A stretch of 64,000 nucleotides of DNA from Achromobacter spanius (GCF_003994415.1 NZ_CP034689.1:372001-436000); one strand, 5' to 3'; positions 26,557 to 35,270 are shown, numbered from the stretch's first letter. Notes: generated by a model not told the origin, from the sequence alone. Numbers and translations: made by a program.

Positions 26557-27774
26557 ATGAGACAGATCTGGCGACATTGCCACGCCGCCACCATGGCGGG
26601 CGGCGCCTATTCGGTGATTGAAGACGCGGCCATCGTGACCCATGCCGATCGCATCGAATGGATCGGCCACGAAGCGGACTTGCCGCCGGTGGATGCGGCG
26701 CAGAAACACGACCTGGGCGGCGCGTGGGTGACGCCCGGGTTGATCGACTGCCACACGCACCTGGTCTTTGGTGGCAACCGCAGCAAGGAGTTCGAACAGC
26801 GGCTGCAAGGCGTGGACTACGCAACGATCGCCGCGCAGGGCGGCGGCATCGCCAGCACGGTGCGCGCCACGCGCGAGGCGTCCGAAGACGCGCTGTATGT
26901 CAGCGCCCGCCAACGCGCACTGCATCTACTGAGCGATGGCGTGACCACGGTAGAGGTCAAGTCAGGCTATGGCCTGGACCTGCCCAATGAACGCAAGATG
27001 CTGCGCGTGGCGCGGCGTTTGGGGCAGACATTGCCGATGACCGTGCAGGCCACCTGTCTGGCCGCGCACGCGCTGCCGCCGGAGTTTGCGGGGCGCTCGG
27101 ATGACTACATCGACGAAGTGGCGCGGCGCATGCTGCCGGTGCTGGCGGCCGAAGGGCTGATTGATGCGGTTGATGCATTCTGCGAGCATCTGGCGTTTTC
27201 GCCCGAGCAGGTCGAACGGGTGTTCCAGGCCGCCAAGCATCTGGACCTGCCCGTGAAGCTGCATGCCGAGCAGTTGTCTTCGCTGCATGGCGCGACGCTG
27301 GCCGCCCGCTACGGGGCCTTGTCGGCGGACCATCTGGAATATCTGACCGAAAGCGATGTGCGGGCGATGGCCGAAGCCGGTACCGCCGCGGTGCTGTTGC
27401 CGGGTGCGTTCTATGCGCTGCGTGAAACGCAGTTGCCACCCTTGGACCTGCTGCGCCGCCACGGCGTGCCCATTGCCATTTCAACCGACCTGAACCCGGG
27501 GACTTCACCCGTGTTGTCGCTGCGCCTGATGTTGAGCATGGCGTGCACGCTGTTCAAGATGACGCCGGAAGAGGCCCTGGCCGGCGCCACGGTAAACGCG
27601 GCGCGCGCGCTGGGCCTGCATGCCAGGCACGGCGTGCTGGAAGCCGGCAAGATGGCGGACTTCGTCGCGTGGCGCGTGGCGCATCCGGCTGAGCTGGCGT
27701 ACTGGGTCGGCGGCGATATCCCGAAGCGCGTGGTGCGTCATGGCGCGCTGGTGGACGTAGCGGCGCTGGCCTGA
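26557..27774 (+). CDS. hutI: Imidazolonepropionase
   Basis: A 405-aa amidohydrolase-superfamily zinc enzyme that opens imidazolone propionate to N-formimino-L-glutamate, the third hut step. Metal-site motifs: LIDCHTHLVFGGNRSKEFE, VKLHAEQLS and ISTDLNPGTSP. EVKSGYGLD is characteristic of HutI. The ATG at 26557 follows AAGGAGTACGTGC. It ends the operon. Neither a formimidoylglutamase (hutG), nor hutF plus N-formylglutamate deformylase, follows, so the last step must be encoded elsewhere. Confidence 0.96.
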   Translation: MRQIWRHCHAATMAGGAYSVIEDAAIVTHADRIEWIGHEADLPPVDAAQKHDLGGAWVTPGLIDCHTHLVFGGNRSKEFEQRLQGVDYATIAAQGGGIASTVRATREASEDALYVSARQRALHLLSDGVTTVEVKSGYGLDLPNERKMLRVARRLGQTLPMTVQATCLAAHALPPEFAGRSDDYIDEVARRMLPVLAAEGLIDAVDAFCEHLAFSPEQVERVFQAAKHLDLPVKLHAEQLSSLHGATLAARYGALSADHLEYLTESDVRAMAEAGTAAVLLPGAFYALRETQLPPLDLLRRHGVPIAISTDLNPGTSPVLSLRLMLSMACTLFKMTPEEALAGATVNAARALGLHARHGVLEAGKMADFVAWRVAHPAELAYWVGGDIPKRVVRHGALVDVAALA

Positions 27775-27797
27775 AGCCGCCTGGGTTCAGGCCAGCG
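27764..27797. terminator. Strong hairpin between hutI and the chemoreceptor gene
   Basis: A 12-bp perfect stem CGCTGGCCTGAA / TTCAGGCCAGCG with a 10-nt loop. It overlaps the hutI stop codon and lies 14 bp from the end of the convergent chemoreceptor gene, so it can end both transcripts. There is no T run. Confidence 0.65.
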
Positions 27798-27810
27798 TGC
27801 GCACCTCGCG

Positions 27811-29409
27811 TCAGGCGGCGATATCCATCTGCCGTTGGTCCTGTATCAACGCTGGCAGGCGGAACGTACTGACCGCGCCCTGCAGACGTTGCGCCTGGGT
27901 TTCCAGCGACATGGCCGCCGCCGCGGCCTCTTCTACCAGCGCGGCGTTCTGCTGCGTGACCTGGTCCATCTGATTCACGGCGGTGTTGACCTGGTCGATG
28001 CCCGTCACCTGTTCCTGCGACGCCGTGGCAATGTCATTGACCAGCAGCGTCAGGCGTTCGATGGTCTGCAGGATTTCCTGCATGGTGTGCCCGGCTGCTT
28101 CAACTTGCGCCGAGCCGGCCTGCACGGTGGCGCTGGATGCCGACAGCAGTTGCTTGATCTCTTTCGCCGCCCCGGCGCTGCGCTGCGCCAGTGACCGCAC
28201 TTCGGCGGCCACCACGGCAAAGCCCTTGCCCTCTTCGCCCGCGCGCGCGGCCTCGACCGCCGCATTCAGCGCCAGGATGTTGGTCTGGAAGGCAATGCCG
28301 TCGATGACGCCGACGATGTCTTCGATGCGGCCCGAGTCCTGAGCGATTTCTCGCATGGTGCTGACCGCTTCCTGCACGGCCATGCCGCCGCGCTGCACCA
28401 CCTGGCTGGCGGTGGTCGCCATCTGGTTGGCCTGGCGGGCATTTTCGGCGTTGCTGGTCACGGTGGACAGCAACTGTTCCATGCTGGCGGCGGTTTCTTC
28501 CAGCGACGCCGCCTGCTGCTCGGTGCGGCTGGACAGGTCCTGGTTGCCGGCCGCGATTTCGCTTGAACCGGCGTTGATCTCGACCACGCCCTCGCGCACC
28601 GCGTGCACGGTTTGCACCAGGCTGTTCTGCATTTCCTGCAGATAAGGAATGAGCTGCCCCACGCAATTCTTGCCATACGAGGCGATGGGCGTGGTCAGGT
28701 CGCCGCTGGCGATTCGCTGAAAATGCGCCTGAACCATATCCAGCGGGCGCCGCACGAATATCACCACGTAACGGTCGCCCAGCACCAGCAGCAACAGACA
28801 GACGCCCAACGTAAGCCCCATGCCGACATAAGCCTGCTGGCGCTTCGCGGCGGCGTCTTCCCACATTTGCGTTTCGCGGTCTTTTGCATAGGCTTCGTAG
28901 TTTTCCATGCTCTTGCCGAAGGCGCGGCTGGCCGTCACCACCACAGTGGCGGCGTGCTCGCGGGCGCGCGCGATGTCGCCCGCTTCCAGGTGCTGGCGTT
29001 GCACGGCGATACCGCCGTTGACCAGCGCATCAAAACCCGCTTGCATGGGTTGCAGGATGCTGGCGGGGGCGTCGTTGCTGGCCAATTCAACAAAGATGGC
29101 CTGCTGCTTGCGCGCTTCGTTGAGCGCGGTGTCGATGCTGCGGCCTTCTTCCGCCACCTTGGCGGCCTGGCCTTCGGCGGCATATTCCAATTGCCGCGAC
29201 AAGCGCAGGCGGGCGCGCATGATCTGGTCATTGACCCGGGATAGCGACGAGACCTCGTGGAGCAGGTCGGCGCTGGTGGCAAGCGCTTCCCCGGCGCTGC
29301 GTAATCCATTGACGCTGATGGCTGACAAGCCCGTGACCAGCGCGCTGATGGCGAGCAAGGTGCACAGAATCATGCGTCGGATCGTGATGTTTTTCAGTAT
29401 CTGTGTCAT
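27811..29409 (-). CDS. Methyl-accepting chemotaxis protein (Tar/Tsr-like topology)
   Basis: About 532 aa starting MTQILKNITIRRMILC. A first membrane helix (~10-32) is followed by a periplasmic four-helix-bundle sensor, a second helix near residue 190 (VGMGLTLGVCLLLLVLG), a HAMP domain and a cytoplasmic signalling hairpin with the invariant tip IAFQTNILALNAAVEAARAG. Methylation-region repeats rich in Q/E flank the tip. There is no C-terminal CheR-tethering pentapeptide. The ligand is unknown; its place right after the hut operon, convergent with it, is suggestive but not evidence of histidine sensing. An in-frame upstream start would add 14 residues; the chosen start puts the first helix close to the N-terminus. 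Confidence 0.92.
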   Translation of the reverse strand: MTQILKNITIRRMILCTLLAISALVTGLSAISVNGLRSAGEALATSADLLHEVSSLSRVNDQIMRARLRLSRQLEYAAEGQAAKVAEEGRSIDTALNEARKQQAIFVELASNDAPASILQPMQAGFDALVNGGIAVQRQHLEAGDIARAREHAATVVVTASRAFGKSMENYEAYAKDRETQMWEDAAAKRQQAYVGMGLTLGVCLLLLVLGDRYVVIFVRRPLDMVQAHFQRIASGDLTTPIASYGKNCVGQLIPYLQEMQNSLVQTVHAVREGVVEINAGSSEIAAGNQDLSSRTEQQAASLEETAASMEQLLSTVTSNAENARQANQMATTASQVVQRGGMAVQEAVSTMREIAQDSGRIEDIVGVIDGIAFQTNILALNAAVEAARAGEEGKGFAVVAAEVRSLAQRSAGAAKEIKQLLSASSATVQAGSAQVEAAGHTMQEILQTIERLTLLVNDIATASQEQVTGIDQVNTAVNQMDQVTQQNAALVEEAAAAAMSLETQAQRLQGAVSTFRLPALIQDQRQMDIAA

Positions 29410-29492
29410 AGCGAGTCGTCCGATATACAGCGAGTGCTGCACTACGAACAACGACGCCGGTCAGGGGATATTTAGCAACTGTTTCACAACTT

Positions 29493-29525
29493 ACGAATAT
29501 ATCGGTCTGTTCGACGAATATATCG
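29493..29525. repeat. 12-bp direct repeat upstream of the chemoreceptor gene
   Basis: ACGAATATATCG occurs at 29493-29504 and 29514-29525, exactly 21 bp apart (two helical turns). It lies between the chemoreceptor start and the MFS gene's 3' end, about 85-115 bp before the chemoreceptor start, in a locally AT-rich patch. Same-face spacing suggests a regulator binding site. Confidence 0.4.
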
Positions 29526-29557
29526 ATAAATAGTGCAACATTATTGCGTTTTGGATG

Positions 29558-30976
29558 CTATTTCATGGATCGTGGCGCGGGGCATGCCATCGGTTCAGAG
29601 GCATCAAAGCGCAGGCGCGAAAAGCTGGCGATGCAGGCCAAGGCGGCGCACAAGCCGCCCAGCCACAAGGCGGTTATCGCGCCGTGCGTGGTGGACACGT
29701 GAAAACACGCGGCCACCAGCGCCGCGCCGGACGCCTGGCCCAGCAGTCGCACGGTGCCGATCATGCCGCTGGCGCCGCCCGCGCGGGAGGCAGGCGCCGA
29801 CGTCATGATGGCCCGCAGGTTGGGCGACTGAAAAAAACCGAAGCCCGCGCCGCAGATGGCCATGCGCCAGCAGATATCCCACGCTGAAGGGGCGGCCGGC
29901 AGCAGCGCCAGCAGCACCATGCCCAAGGCCAGCAAGGCCAGGCCGACTCCCCCCAGGATGCCGGCGGGATAACGGTCCGACAGCCGGCCGGCAATCGGGG
30001 CCATGAAGGCCACCACCACCGGCCACGGCGTAATCAGAAAGCCGGTATGTACCTGGCTGTAGCCCAGCACGGTCTGAAGCATGAACGGCAGCGACACGAA
30101 GGCCAGCCCCTGGGCGGCGAAGGCGCAGACGGCGGTGGCGGCGGACAGGGCGAACAAAGGGCGCCGCAGCAGGTCAACGGCCAGGATGGGCGCGGGGTGG
30201 CCGGCCTGGCGCCGCATCAGCAGCCACAGGCTGGCGATGGCGCCGCCCCATTCCAGCGCGATGCGCGGCCAGGGCGCGCCATGCGCCAGTTCATTGGAGC
30301 CCAGCACGAACAGGCCCAGCGTCAACGCGCACAACACGGCGGCGATGCCATCAAACCCATGGCGCGCGCGCGCGGTTTCGGGCAGGCCGCGCAAGCCCAG
30401 CACCGCGGCCAGGATGCCGATGGGCACGTTGATCAGGAACAGCCAGTGCCAGGACCCCAGCAGCAGAATGGCCGACGCGGCGGTGGGGCCGGCCGCGAAT
30501 GACAGCCCCACCACCATCGCGTTCAGCCCCAAGCCGCGTCCCAGCATGGAAGACGGATAGATAAAGCGCAGCAAGGCGCCATTCACGCTCATCACGCCGG
30601 CCGCGCCCAGGCCTTGCAGAATGCGCGCCACCACCAGCGTGGGCAAGGACGGCGCCAGGCCACAGGCCAGCGACGACAAGGTGAACACCACCAGGCCCAC
30701 CATGTACACGCGCCGATGCCCCAGGATTTCGCCCAGCGCGGCGGCGGGCAGCAGGCCGGCCACCATGGCTAGTTGATAGCCGCTGATGACCCAGATCGAC
30801 CCGGCGTCGCTGGCCTGCAGGTCGCGCGCGATGGTGGGCAGCGCCGTGTTGGCAATCGCCGTGTCCAGGCTTGCCATGCAAACCGCCAGCATGACGGCGA
30901 GCAAGGCGCCCAGGCGTTCTGAAGCGGGCAAGCCGGCGCCTGCCGGATAAACGGTATTGCGTAAGAACGGGAGCAT
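29558..30976 (-). CDS. DHA2-family MFS drug:H+ antiporter
   Basis: A 472-aa inner-membrane protein with about 14 hydrophobic helices. Signature motifs of the EmrB/QacA branch are visible: MASLDTAIANTALPTIARDL in helix 1, GEILGHRRVYMVGLV in the helix 2-3 loop (motif A), RILQGLGAAG, and HWLFLINVPIGI in the middle. Such exporters remove diverse toxic compounds using the proton gradient. The start at 30976 gives a normal N-terminus. No regulator or membrane-fusion partner lies next to it. Confidence 0.9.
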   Translation of the reverse strand: MLPFLRNTVYPAGAGLPASERLGALLAVMLAVCMASLDTAIANTALPTIARDLQASDAGSIWVISGYQLAMVAGLLPAAALGEILGHRRVYMVGLVVFTLSSLACGLAPSLPTLVVARILQGLGAAGVMSVNGALLRFIYPSSMLGRGLGLNAMVVGLSFAAGPTAASAILLLGSWHWLFLINVPIGILAAVLGLRGLPETARARHGFDGIAAVLCALTLGLFVLGSNELAHGAPWPRIALEWGGAIASLWLLMRRQAGHPAPILAVDLLRRPLFALSAATAVCAFAAQGLAFVSLPFMLQTVLGYSQVHTGFLITPWPVVVAFMAPIAGRLSDRYPAGILGGVGLALLALGMVLLALLPAAPSAWDICWRMAICGAGFGFFQSPNLRAIMTSAPASRAGGASGMIGTVRLLGQASGAALVAACFHVSTTHGAITALWLGGLCAALACIASFSRLRFDASEPMACPAPRSMK

Positions 30977-31044
30977 GAGGCGGCAGAAGGCGAGGGGTGC
31001 GGGGCGGGGTGTCCGGCACCAAGAGGACTGATTCTAATGCGGCA

Positions 31045-33159
31045 TCAGGCCTGCCTGGATGCGGGCCGGGGTTTGACCGGCCAGAAAAGCGTGGTGGGCC
31101 GCTGCCAGATGCGCTGGCGCACGCCGGCCGACAACGAATCGCGGTCGCCACGACGCAGGTCGCGCGAACGCAGGGCCACATTGAAGGCCAGCGCGAAGCT
31201 GACCGCCACGTTCAGCAGGCCCGTGACGGCCAGGCCGGCCACGGCCAGCCAGAACGTCTGCGTGCGCACGATGTCCCATCCCAACGTGCCGATCACCGTG
31301 CCCAACTGCCCGGCGCTGAGCGTCACGTGGCGCGCTTCCACATGCGCCCCTAGCAAGCCGATCAGCGCCGGCCCCAAGCCCAGCATCAGTCCCAGGGACA
31401 CGTTGGCCGCGATGCCGGAAATATTGCGTTGCCAGAAGCCGGCCCAACGCACCGCGCCGCGCGCGCCAAACAGGCGCCGCGTTCGGCGGCTGTAGGCCAT
31501 GACGTCGTGTACGCGGTGCAGCGCGAACCAGTTGTCGGCCCAACCGGCGATCAGGCTGGACAGCCACAGCAGCACGCCGGTGGCGGCGGCGTAGAGCGGG
31601 GTTGCGCCCCAGATCGAGAACGACGCCAGCGTTTCTTCCGCCTTGTCCGCGCTGATCAGCGGCCGCTCCAGGGCGTGGACCGCCACCCACTGTACGGCCC
31701 AGGCCAGCGGGAACACCACGGCGAGGTTGCCCGCGATGGCCGCGGCATTGGACCGGATCATGGCCAACGTGTCGTCCAGGAAGGCGTCGCGCCCTTCCGG
31801 CGAGTGGGAGTCATCCAGGCGGTGAGCCAGCGTGGGCCCGGTCATGGCGGGCTGCTTGGTGGCCAGCGAGAAGTGCGCAAAGTGGATCACCAGGAAGCCG
31901 CCCGCGTAGTTCAACGCCGCCAACAGCCCTTCGAGGAGCTTGTCCAGGTGCAGCGACAGGATGAAGAACTTCAAATACACCGTGAACACCATGACGAAGC
32001 CGCCGCCCAGCGCCGCCTTCAGCATCGCCAGGTATTCGACGCTGTCGCGCGCGATGTAGTGTTCGCCGGTCTGGGCCGTGCGTTCCATCACCCGGCGCGC
32101 CAGTTGCGCGAACGCCGAGCTCACCAGGTGGCGGATGCTGTTGCGCGCCTGGGTGGACCGGATCAGCTCGGTGGTCAGGTGTACGAATTTGTGGCGCTGA
32201 GTGGGGTCCACCCATACGTTCAGCAGCAGTTCGATGCGCGCCAGGCGCAGCTTCATGCGTTCGATCTGAAACACGACGTCGACCGACACGCCGTTTTTTG
32301 CGAGCTCGTCATAGACGCCTTGCGCGGCCACGCGGCAGCTATCCAGCAGCGCGCGAAACATGTTCAGGCGGCGTGCGAAGACGTCATCAGGCGTGTCGGG
32401 CGCGCGGTCGCAGAGTTCGGCCACGGCGGGGGCCAGCGCAAAGAACGGCGAGTCTTGCACCGGGCCAGGCAGGCGAGATCGAATGTCCTGGCCCAGGCCG
32501 GTGGCGCGCACCTGGCTGACCAGTACCTGGATGCTGCTGGTCAGGGCTTGTTCGATGTGTGGGGGAAACGGTTCAACGGCGGGCGCGGCGGGGAACTCGG
32601 GCGTGTCACCCGCGCGCAAGCCGGTGCGAAACACGGCGGACATGCGGGCCAGCGTTTCGTCGTCCAGCGCCTCGATCCATTCCACCGCGCCACGGCGGCG
32701 GAAGATCTGCGAGAACAGGTTGAACATGTCGCCACGAGTGGGGGGCGGCGGCAGCAGGCGTGTCTGGACGCGGTTCCAGAACTCGTTCCAGAAGCCGGGA
32801 TGCGCGGCCACGCCCGTGTCGCACAGCAGCGAAGTCGGGTCGTTGTCGTTCATCAGCGAACGCAGGGTGGCGGCAACCCGCTCGGCGCGCTCGGGGGTGT
32901 GTTCCAGCACTTGCAGCAGGTAACGCAGGCGCGCGTGCTGCGGGTAGCGCGGGCTTGGCGCGGCGTCAGAGGCAGCGGCCTGGGCCTGCGGCGTGTCTTG
33001 AGCTGGGACGCCGGGGCGGTCCAGCCAGCGGCACAGGTCCACCAGCCATAAATTGCGCTCGGCCAGCGGCGCGTCCGGATCGGCGTTGGCCAGTATCACG
33101 TCCAATTGCGGCCCGCCGTGGCGCGCGGCCCGCCACTTGCGCCAAAGGGAGGTAAGCAT
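31045..33159 (-). CDS. Gcr-type 'site-specific recombinase' family membrane protein
   Basis: A 704-aa protein matching the COG4389/Gcr family by its opening (LDVILANADPDAPLAERNLWLVDLCRWL) and overall size. The N-terminal 350 residues are soluble and helical. The C-terminal half has at least five hydrophobic segments (e.g. GGGFVMVFTVYLKFFILSL, LYAAATGVLLWLSSLIAGWA, ISGIAANVSLGLMLGLGPAL). I see no serine- or tyrosine-recombinase catalytic pattern. The 'recombinase' name comes from old work in Neisseria and does not fit an integral membrane protein. True function unknown. Confidence 0.8.
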   Translation of the reverse strand: MLTSLWRKWRAARHGGPQLDVILANADPDAPLAERNLWLVDLCRWLDRPGVPAQDTPQAQAAASDAAPSPRYPQHARLRYLLQVLEHTPERAERVAATLRSLMNDNDPTSLLCDTGVAAHPGFWNEFWNRVQTRLLPPPPTRGDMFNLFSQIFRRRGAVEWIEALDDETLARMSAVFRTGLRAGDTPEFPAAPAVEPFPPHIEQALTSSIQVLVSQVRATGLGQDIRSRLPGPVQDSPFFALAPAVAELCDRAPDTPDDVFARRLNMFRALLDSCRVAAQGVYDELAKNGVSVDVVFQIERMKLRLARIELLLNVWVDPTQRHKFVHLTTELIRSTQARNSIRHLVSSAFAQLARRVMERTAQTGEHYIARDSVEYLAMLKAALGGGFVMVFTVYLKFFILSLHLDKLLEGLLAALNYAGGFLVIHFAHFSLATKQPAMTGPTLAHRLDDSHSPEGRDAFLDDTLAMIRSNAAAIAGNLAVVFPLAWAVQWVAVHALERPLISADKAEETLASFSIWGATPLYAAATGVLLWLSSLIAGWADNWFALHRVHDVMAYSRRTRRLFGARGAVRWAGFWQRNISGIAANVSLGLMLGLGPALIGLLGAHVEARHVTLSAGQLGTVIGTLGWDIVRTQTFWLAVAGLAVTGLLNVAVSFALAFNVALRSRDLRRGDRDSLSAGVRQRIWQRPTTLFWPVKPRPASRQA

Positions 33160-33589
33160 CGATGGCCTCGCGGTTCAGGGGGGAATCGGGGGAATCGTGA
33201 AGACAAGCGGGGCGTTGCGCGGTGATCAATGGTACGCCTGAAGACGCCGTCCGGGCAGGGGCCGTCGGTGGATAACTATGTGGGCAAGCCGGTGGAAAAC
33301 GGGTGGATAGCCAGTGGATAGGCGGTGGATAGGCGGTGGATAGGCGGTGGATAGCCGGTGGACAACACGGGATAACTTTTGGTGACGCATACGCGATCTC
33401 TGTTTCCGGGTATTCCCGTAGATTTCGGGTACGCTGCCCGGTGCTTCGCGCGTGCCGCTAAGGCTACCGCGCTTGCCCGTGTCGCCATGGCGGTGCGTCA
33501 GGGTATATGGGCGCCGTCCGTCGTCCGTGTCCGACGATATCTCCCGCCTTCCGTTCGCCGTCCGTTTTCACCCTTAGCTGCTTCTTGCC
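33160..33589. other. Gene-free 430-bp region with an 11-bp tandem repeat
   Basis: No supported gene. The region separates two divergently transcribed genes, so it must hold both promoters. Its centre carries the GTGGATA array listed separately. A short minus-strand frame across it merely translates the repeat and has no ribosome binding site. Confidence 0.6.
33303..33364. repeat. 11-bp tandem repeat resembling DnaA boxes
   Basis: GTGGATA starts at 33303, 33314, 33325, 33336 and 33347, with a variant GTGGACA at 33358: six copies at exact 11-bp spacing (unit GTGGATAGGCG). A further GTGGATAA stands alone at 33268. Read on the minus strand the units are CTATCCAC, seven of nine bases of the DnaA box TTATCCACA; the copy at 33268 gives eight of nine. 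Confidence 0.7.
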
Positions 33590-34021
33590 ATGACCCTGAC
33601 TTTCAATGGGCGCGCGTTCGCCGCCCTGCTTGCCGTAACCGCGCTGTTGGCGCTGATTGCCCTGTATGGCGCGCCCTATCCGTTCCTGCGCGGGTTCATG
33701 GGTGATGTGGTGGCGGTGGGTTGGGCCTTTCTGCTGTACCGCACGTTCATCCGCGCGCGCGTGTTGCCGTTGGCGGTTGCAGCCCTGTTGACGGGCTACG
33801 CGGTTGAATTCTGCCAATACCTGGCGCGGCTGTACGGCCTGCAAATCCAGCAGCCGGTGCTGCGCGTGGTGCTGGGCAGCGTGCCCGACTGGTGGGACGT
33901 GCTGGCCTATACCGTGGGGTTTGTGGTGGTGCTGATGCTGGCTGGCGCCAATGAACGCCGCCAACACGCGGCGTCCCTGCAACACGCGCGGATGCGGGCC
34001 AGTCTGCGCGCGCGCCGCTAG
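33590..34021 (+). CDS. DUF2809-type membrane protein
   Basis: A 143-aa protein with four hydrophobic helices. The features GAPYPFLRGFMGDVVAVGWAF, EFCQYLA and VPDWWDVLAYTVGF fit the small DUF2809 family of inner-membrane proteins, whose function is unknown. The charged, arginine-rich C-terminus (MRASLRARR) would face the cytoplasm. The Shine-Dalgarno is weak. It appears to stand alone. Confidence 0.8.
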   Translation: MTLTFNGRAFAALLAVTALLALIALYGAPYPFLRGFMGDVVAVGWAFLLYRTFIRARVLPLAVAALLTGYAVEFCQYLARLYGLQIQQPVLRVVLGSVPDWWDVLAYTVGFVVVLMLAGANERRQHAASLQHARMRASLRARR

Positions 34022-34087
34022 GCGGCAGCGTCCGGGGTCTGCGCCCCGGCGCGGCGACCGGCGCAACGCTACCCGGTCAGCAATACT

Positions 34088-34303
34088 TCAACCTGCCTGA
34101 CACACCGGTTCGTCGTCGTGCCGACGAACCGTGGGGGCTGCTGCGCGCAGCGGTTGCAGACGGGCGCTGCGGAACGGGGCAAACAGCTCGGCCCAGGACG
34201 AGGGGAACAGGGGCGTGGCGTGGCGCACCGCATCGCGGCGGGCGTAATGCGTCAGCAGTTGCTGGCCGATGGGGGCGTCTCCCAGAGGGTGGCGGGTATT
34301 CAT
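34088..34303 (-). CDS. Small hypothetical protein, divergent from the HDO operon
   Basis: A 71-aa frame starting MNTRHPLGDAPIGQQLLTHY, with a basic, proline-rich remainder ending VCQAG. I do not recognise it. The frame stays open farther upstream, but across the HDO promoter region. Support is limited to codon style and its divergent position: 20-40 bp before its start, ATGTATTCATTGTAC resembles the operator motif found at neighbouring promoters. A non-coding stretch is a real alternative. Confidence 0.38.
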   Translation of the reverse strand: MNTRHPLGDAPIGQQLLTHYARRDAVRHATPLFPSSWAELFAPFRSARLQPLRAAAPTVRRHDDEPVCQAG

Positions 34304-34469
34304 GGTATTTCCGTATTGCATTGATAATGTATTCATTGTACCCAGCACGCGCGGCGGCGTCCACCAGCCTCCTGCCGCGACATCTGCCACAACCCATTGA
34401 TTTACATCGTTCCGGCCCTTTTTCTCCCGGCTTCTTCGGGATTGCCCTAGCAGCCCAAAACAGTAGACG

Positions 34470-34484
34470 GTATACAATGTTCAT
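34470..34484 (+). promoter_or_regulatory. Putative GntR operator upstream of the HDO operon
   Basis: GTATACAATGTTCAT, 55 bp before the HDO start. The same 15 bases occur at 39832-39846 before the aldehyde dehydrogenase. The TACAAT within it could serve as a -10 element, so binding would block transcription. Confidence 0.6.
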
Positions 34485-34538
34485 CATTCCCGGGCTAAAC
34501 CCAGCCTGGTATCCCTCCCTACTGGACTGGAGCGCGTC

Positions 34539-35270
34539 ATGGCAGAACTGATGAACCGAGATGAATTCCGTACCGCGTTGGAAAACGCGATCAAGGGCAA
34601 GAGCGCCAATGCGTCGCCCTTTTCCATTGCCTGGGCCGAAGGCAAGCTCAGCCGCGAACATCTGTCGCGCTGGGCCGAGAACCACTACCACTACGTGGGC
34701 CCGTTCGCGGACTACCTGGGGTATCTCTACGCCCGCACGCCCGACACCTACACCGAGGCCAAGGATTTCCTGCTGGCCAATATGTATGAAGAAGAGATTG
34801 GCGGCGACCGCCATACCGACCTGCTGATCCGCTTTGCCGAAGCCTGCGGCACGACGCGCGAACGGGTCACCAACCCGGACAACATGTCGCCCACCACGCG
34901 CGCACTGCAAAGCTGGTGTTATGCCGTGGCCATGCGCGAGGACCCCATTGTGGCGGTGGCGGGCCTGGTGGTCGGGCTGGAATCGCAAGTGCCGTCCATC
35001 TATCGCAAGCAAACGCCCACGCTGCGCGAGAAGTACGGCTTCACCGATGAAGAAGTGGAGTTCTTCGACTTGCACATCGTGTCCGACGAGATCCACGGTG
35101 AACGCGGTTATCAGATCGTGCTGGAACACGCGAACACGGTCGACCTACAGCAGCGCTGCCTGAAGATCTGCGAAATCGGCGCCCAGATGCGGCTGCTCTA
35201 CACCACGGCGCTTTACACCGATTACGTGCAGCACGAGATCAAGCTGCCCGAACTCGGCCTGGCCGCCTGA
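34539..35270 (+). CDS. Heme-oxygenase-like diiron oxidase (HDO) candidate, TenA/PqqC-like fold
   Basis: A 243-aa all-helical protein of the TenA/PqqC/HDO superfamily ('iron-containing redox enzyme'). All six candidate metal ligands of the HDO pattern are present and correctly spaced: Glu85 and His92 (E-x6-H in EEEIGGDRH), Glu148 (VGLESQ), and His179, Asp183 and His186 (HIVSDEIH, H-x3-D-x2-H), as in CADD and UndA-type enzymes. Such enzymes use O2 and a dinuclear metal site for C-H, C-N or C-C bond chemistry on amino or fatty acids. The ATG at 34539 follows GGAGCGCGTC. Two ferredoxin genes follow on the same strand, giving a plausible electron source. Substrate unknown; the oxidase assignment is inference from ligands and context. 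Confidence 0.82.
   Translation: MAELMNRDEFRTALENAIKGKSANASPFSIAWAEGKLSREHLSRWAENHYHYVGPFADYLGYLYARTPDTYTEAKDFLLANMYEEEIGGDRHTDLLIRFAEACGTTRERVTNPDNMSPTTRALQSWCYAVAMREDPIVAVAGLVVGLESQVPSIYRKQTPTLREKYGFTDEEVEFFDLHIVSDEIHGERGYQIVLEHANTVDLQQRCLKICEIGAQMRLLYTTALYTDYVQHEIKLPELGLAA

Noticed and set aside
33303..33364. CRISPR array
   Set aside because: Units are contiguous 11-mers without spacers.
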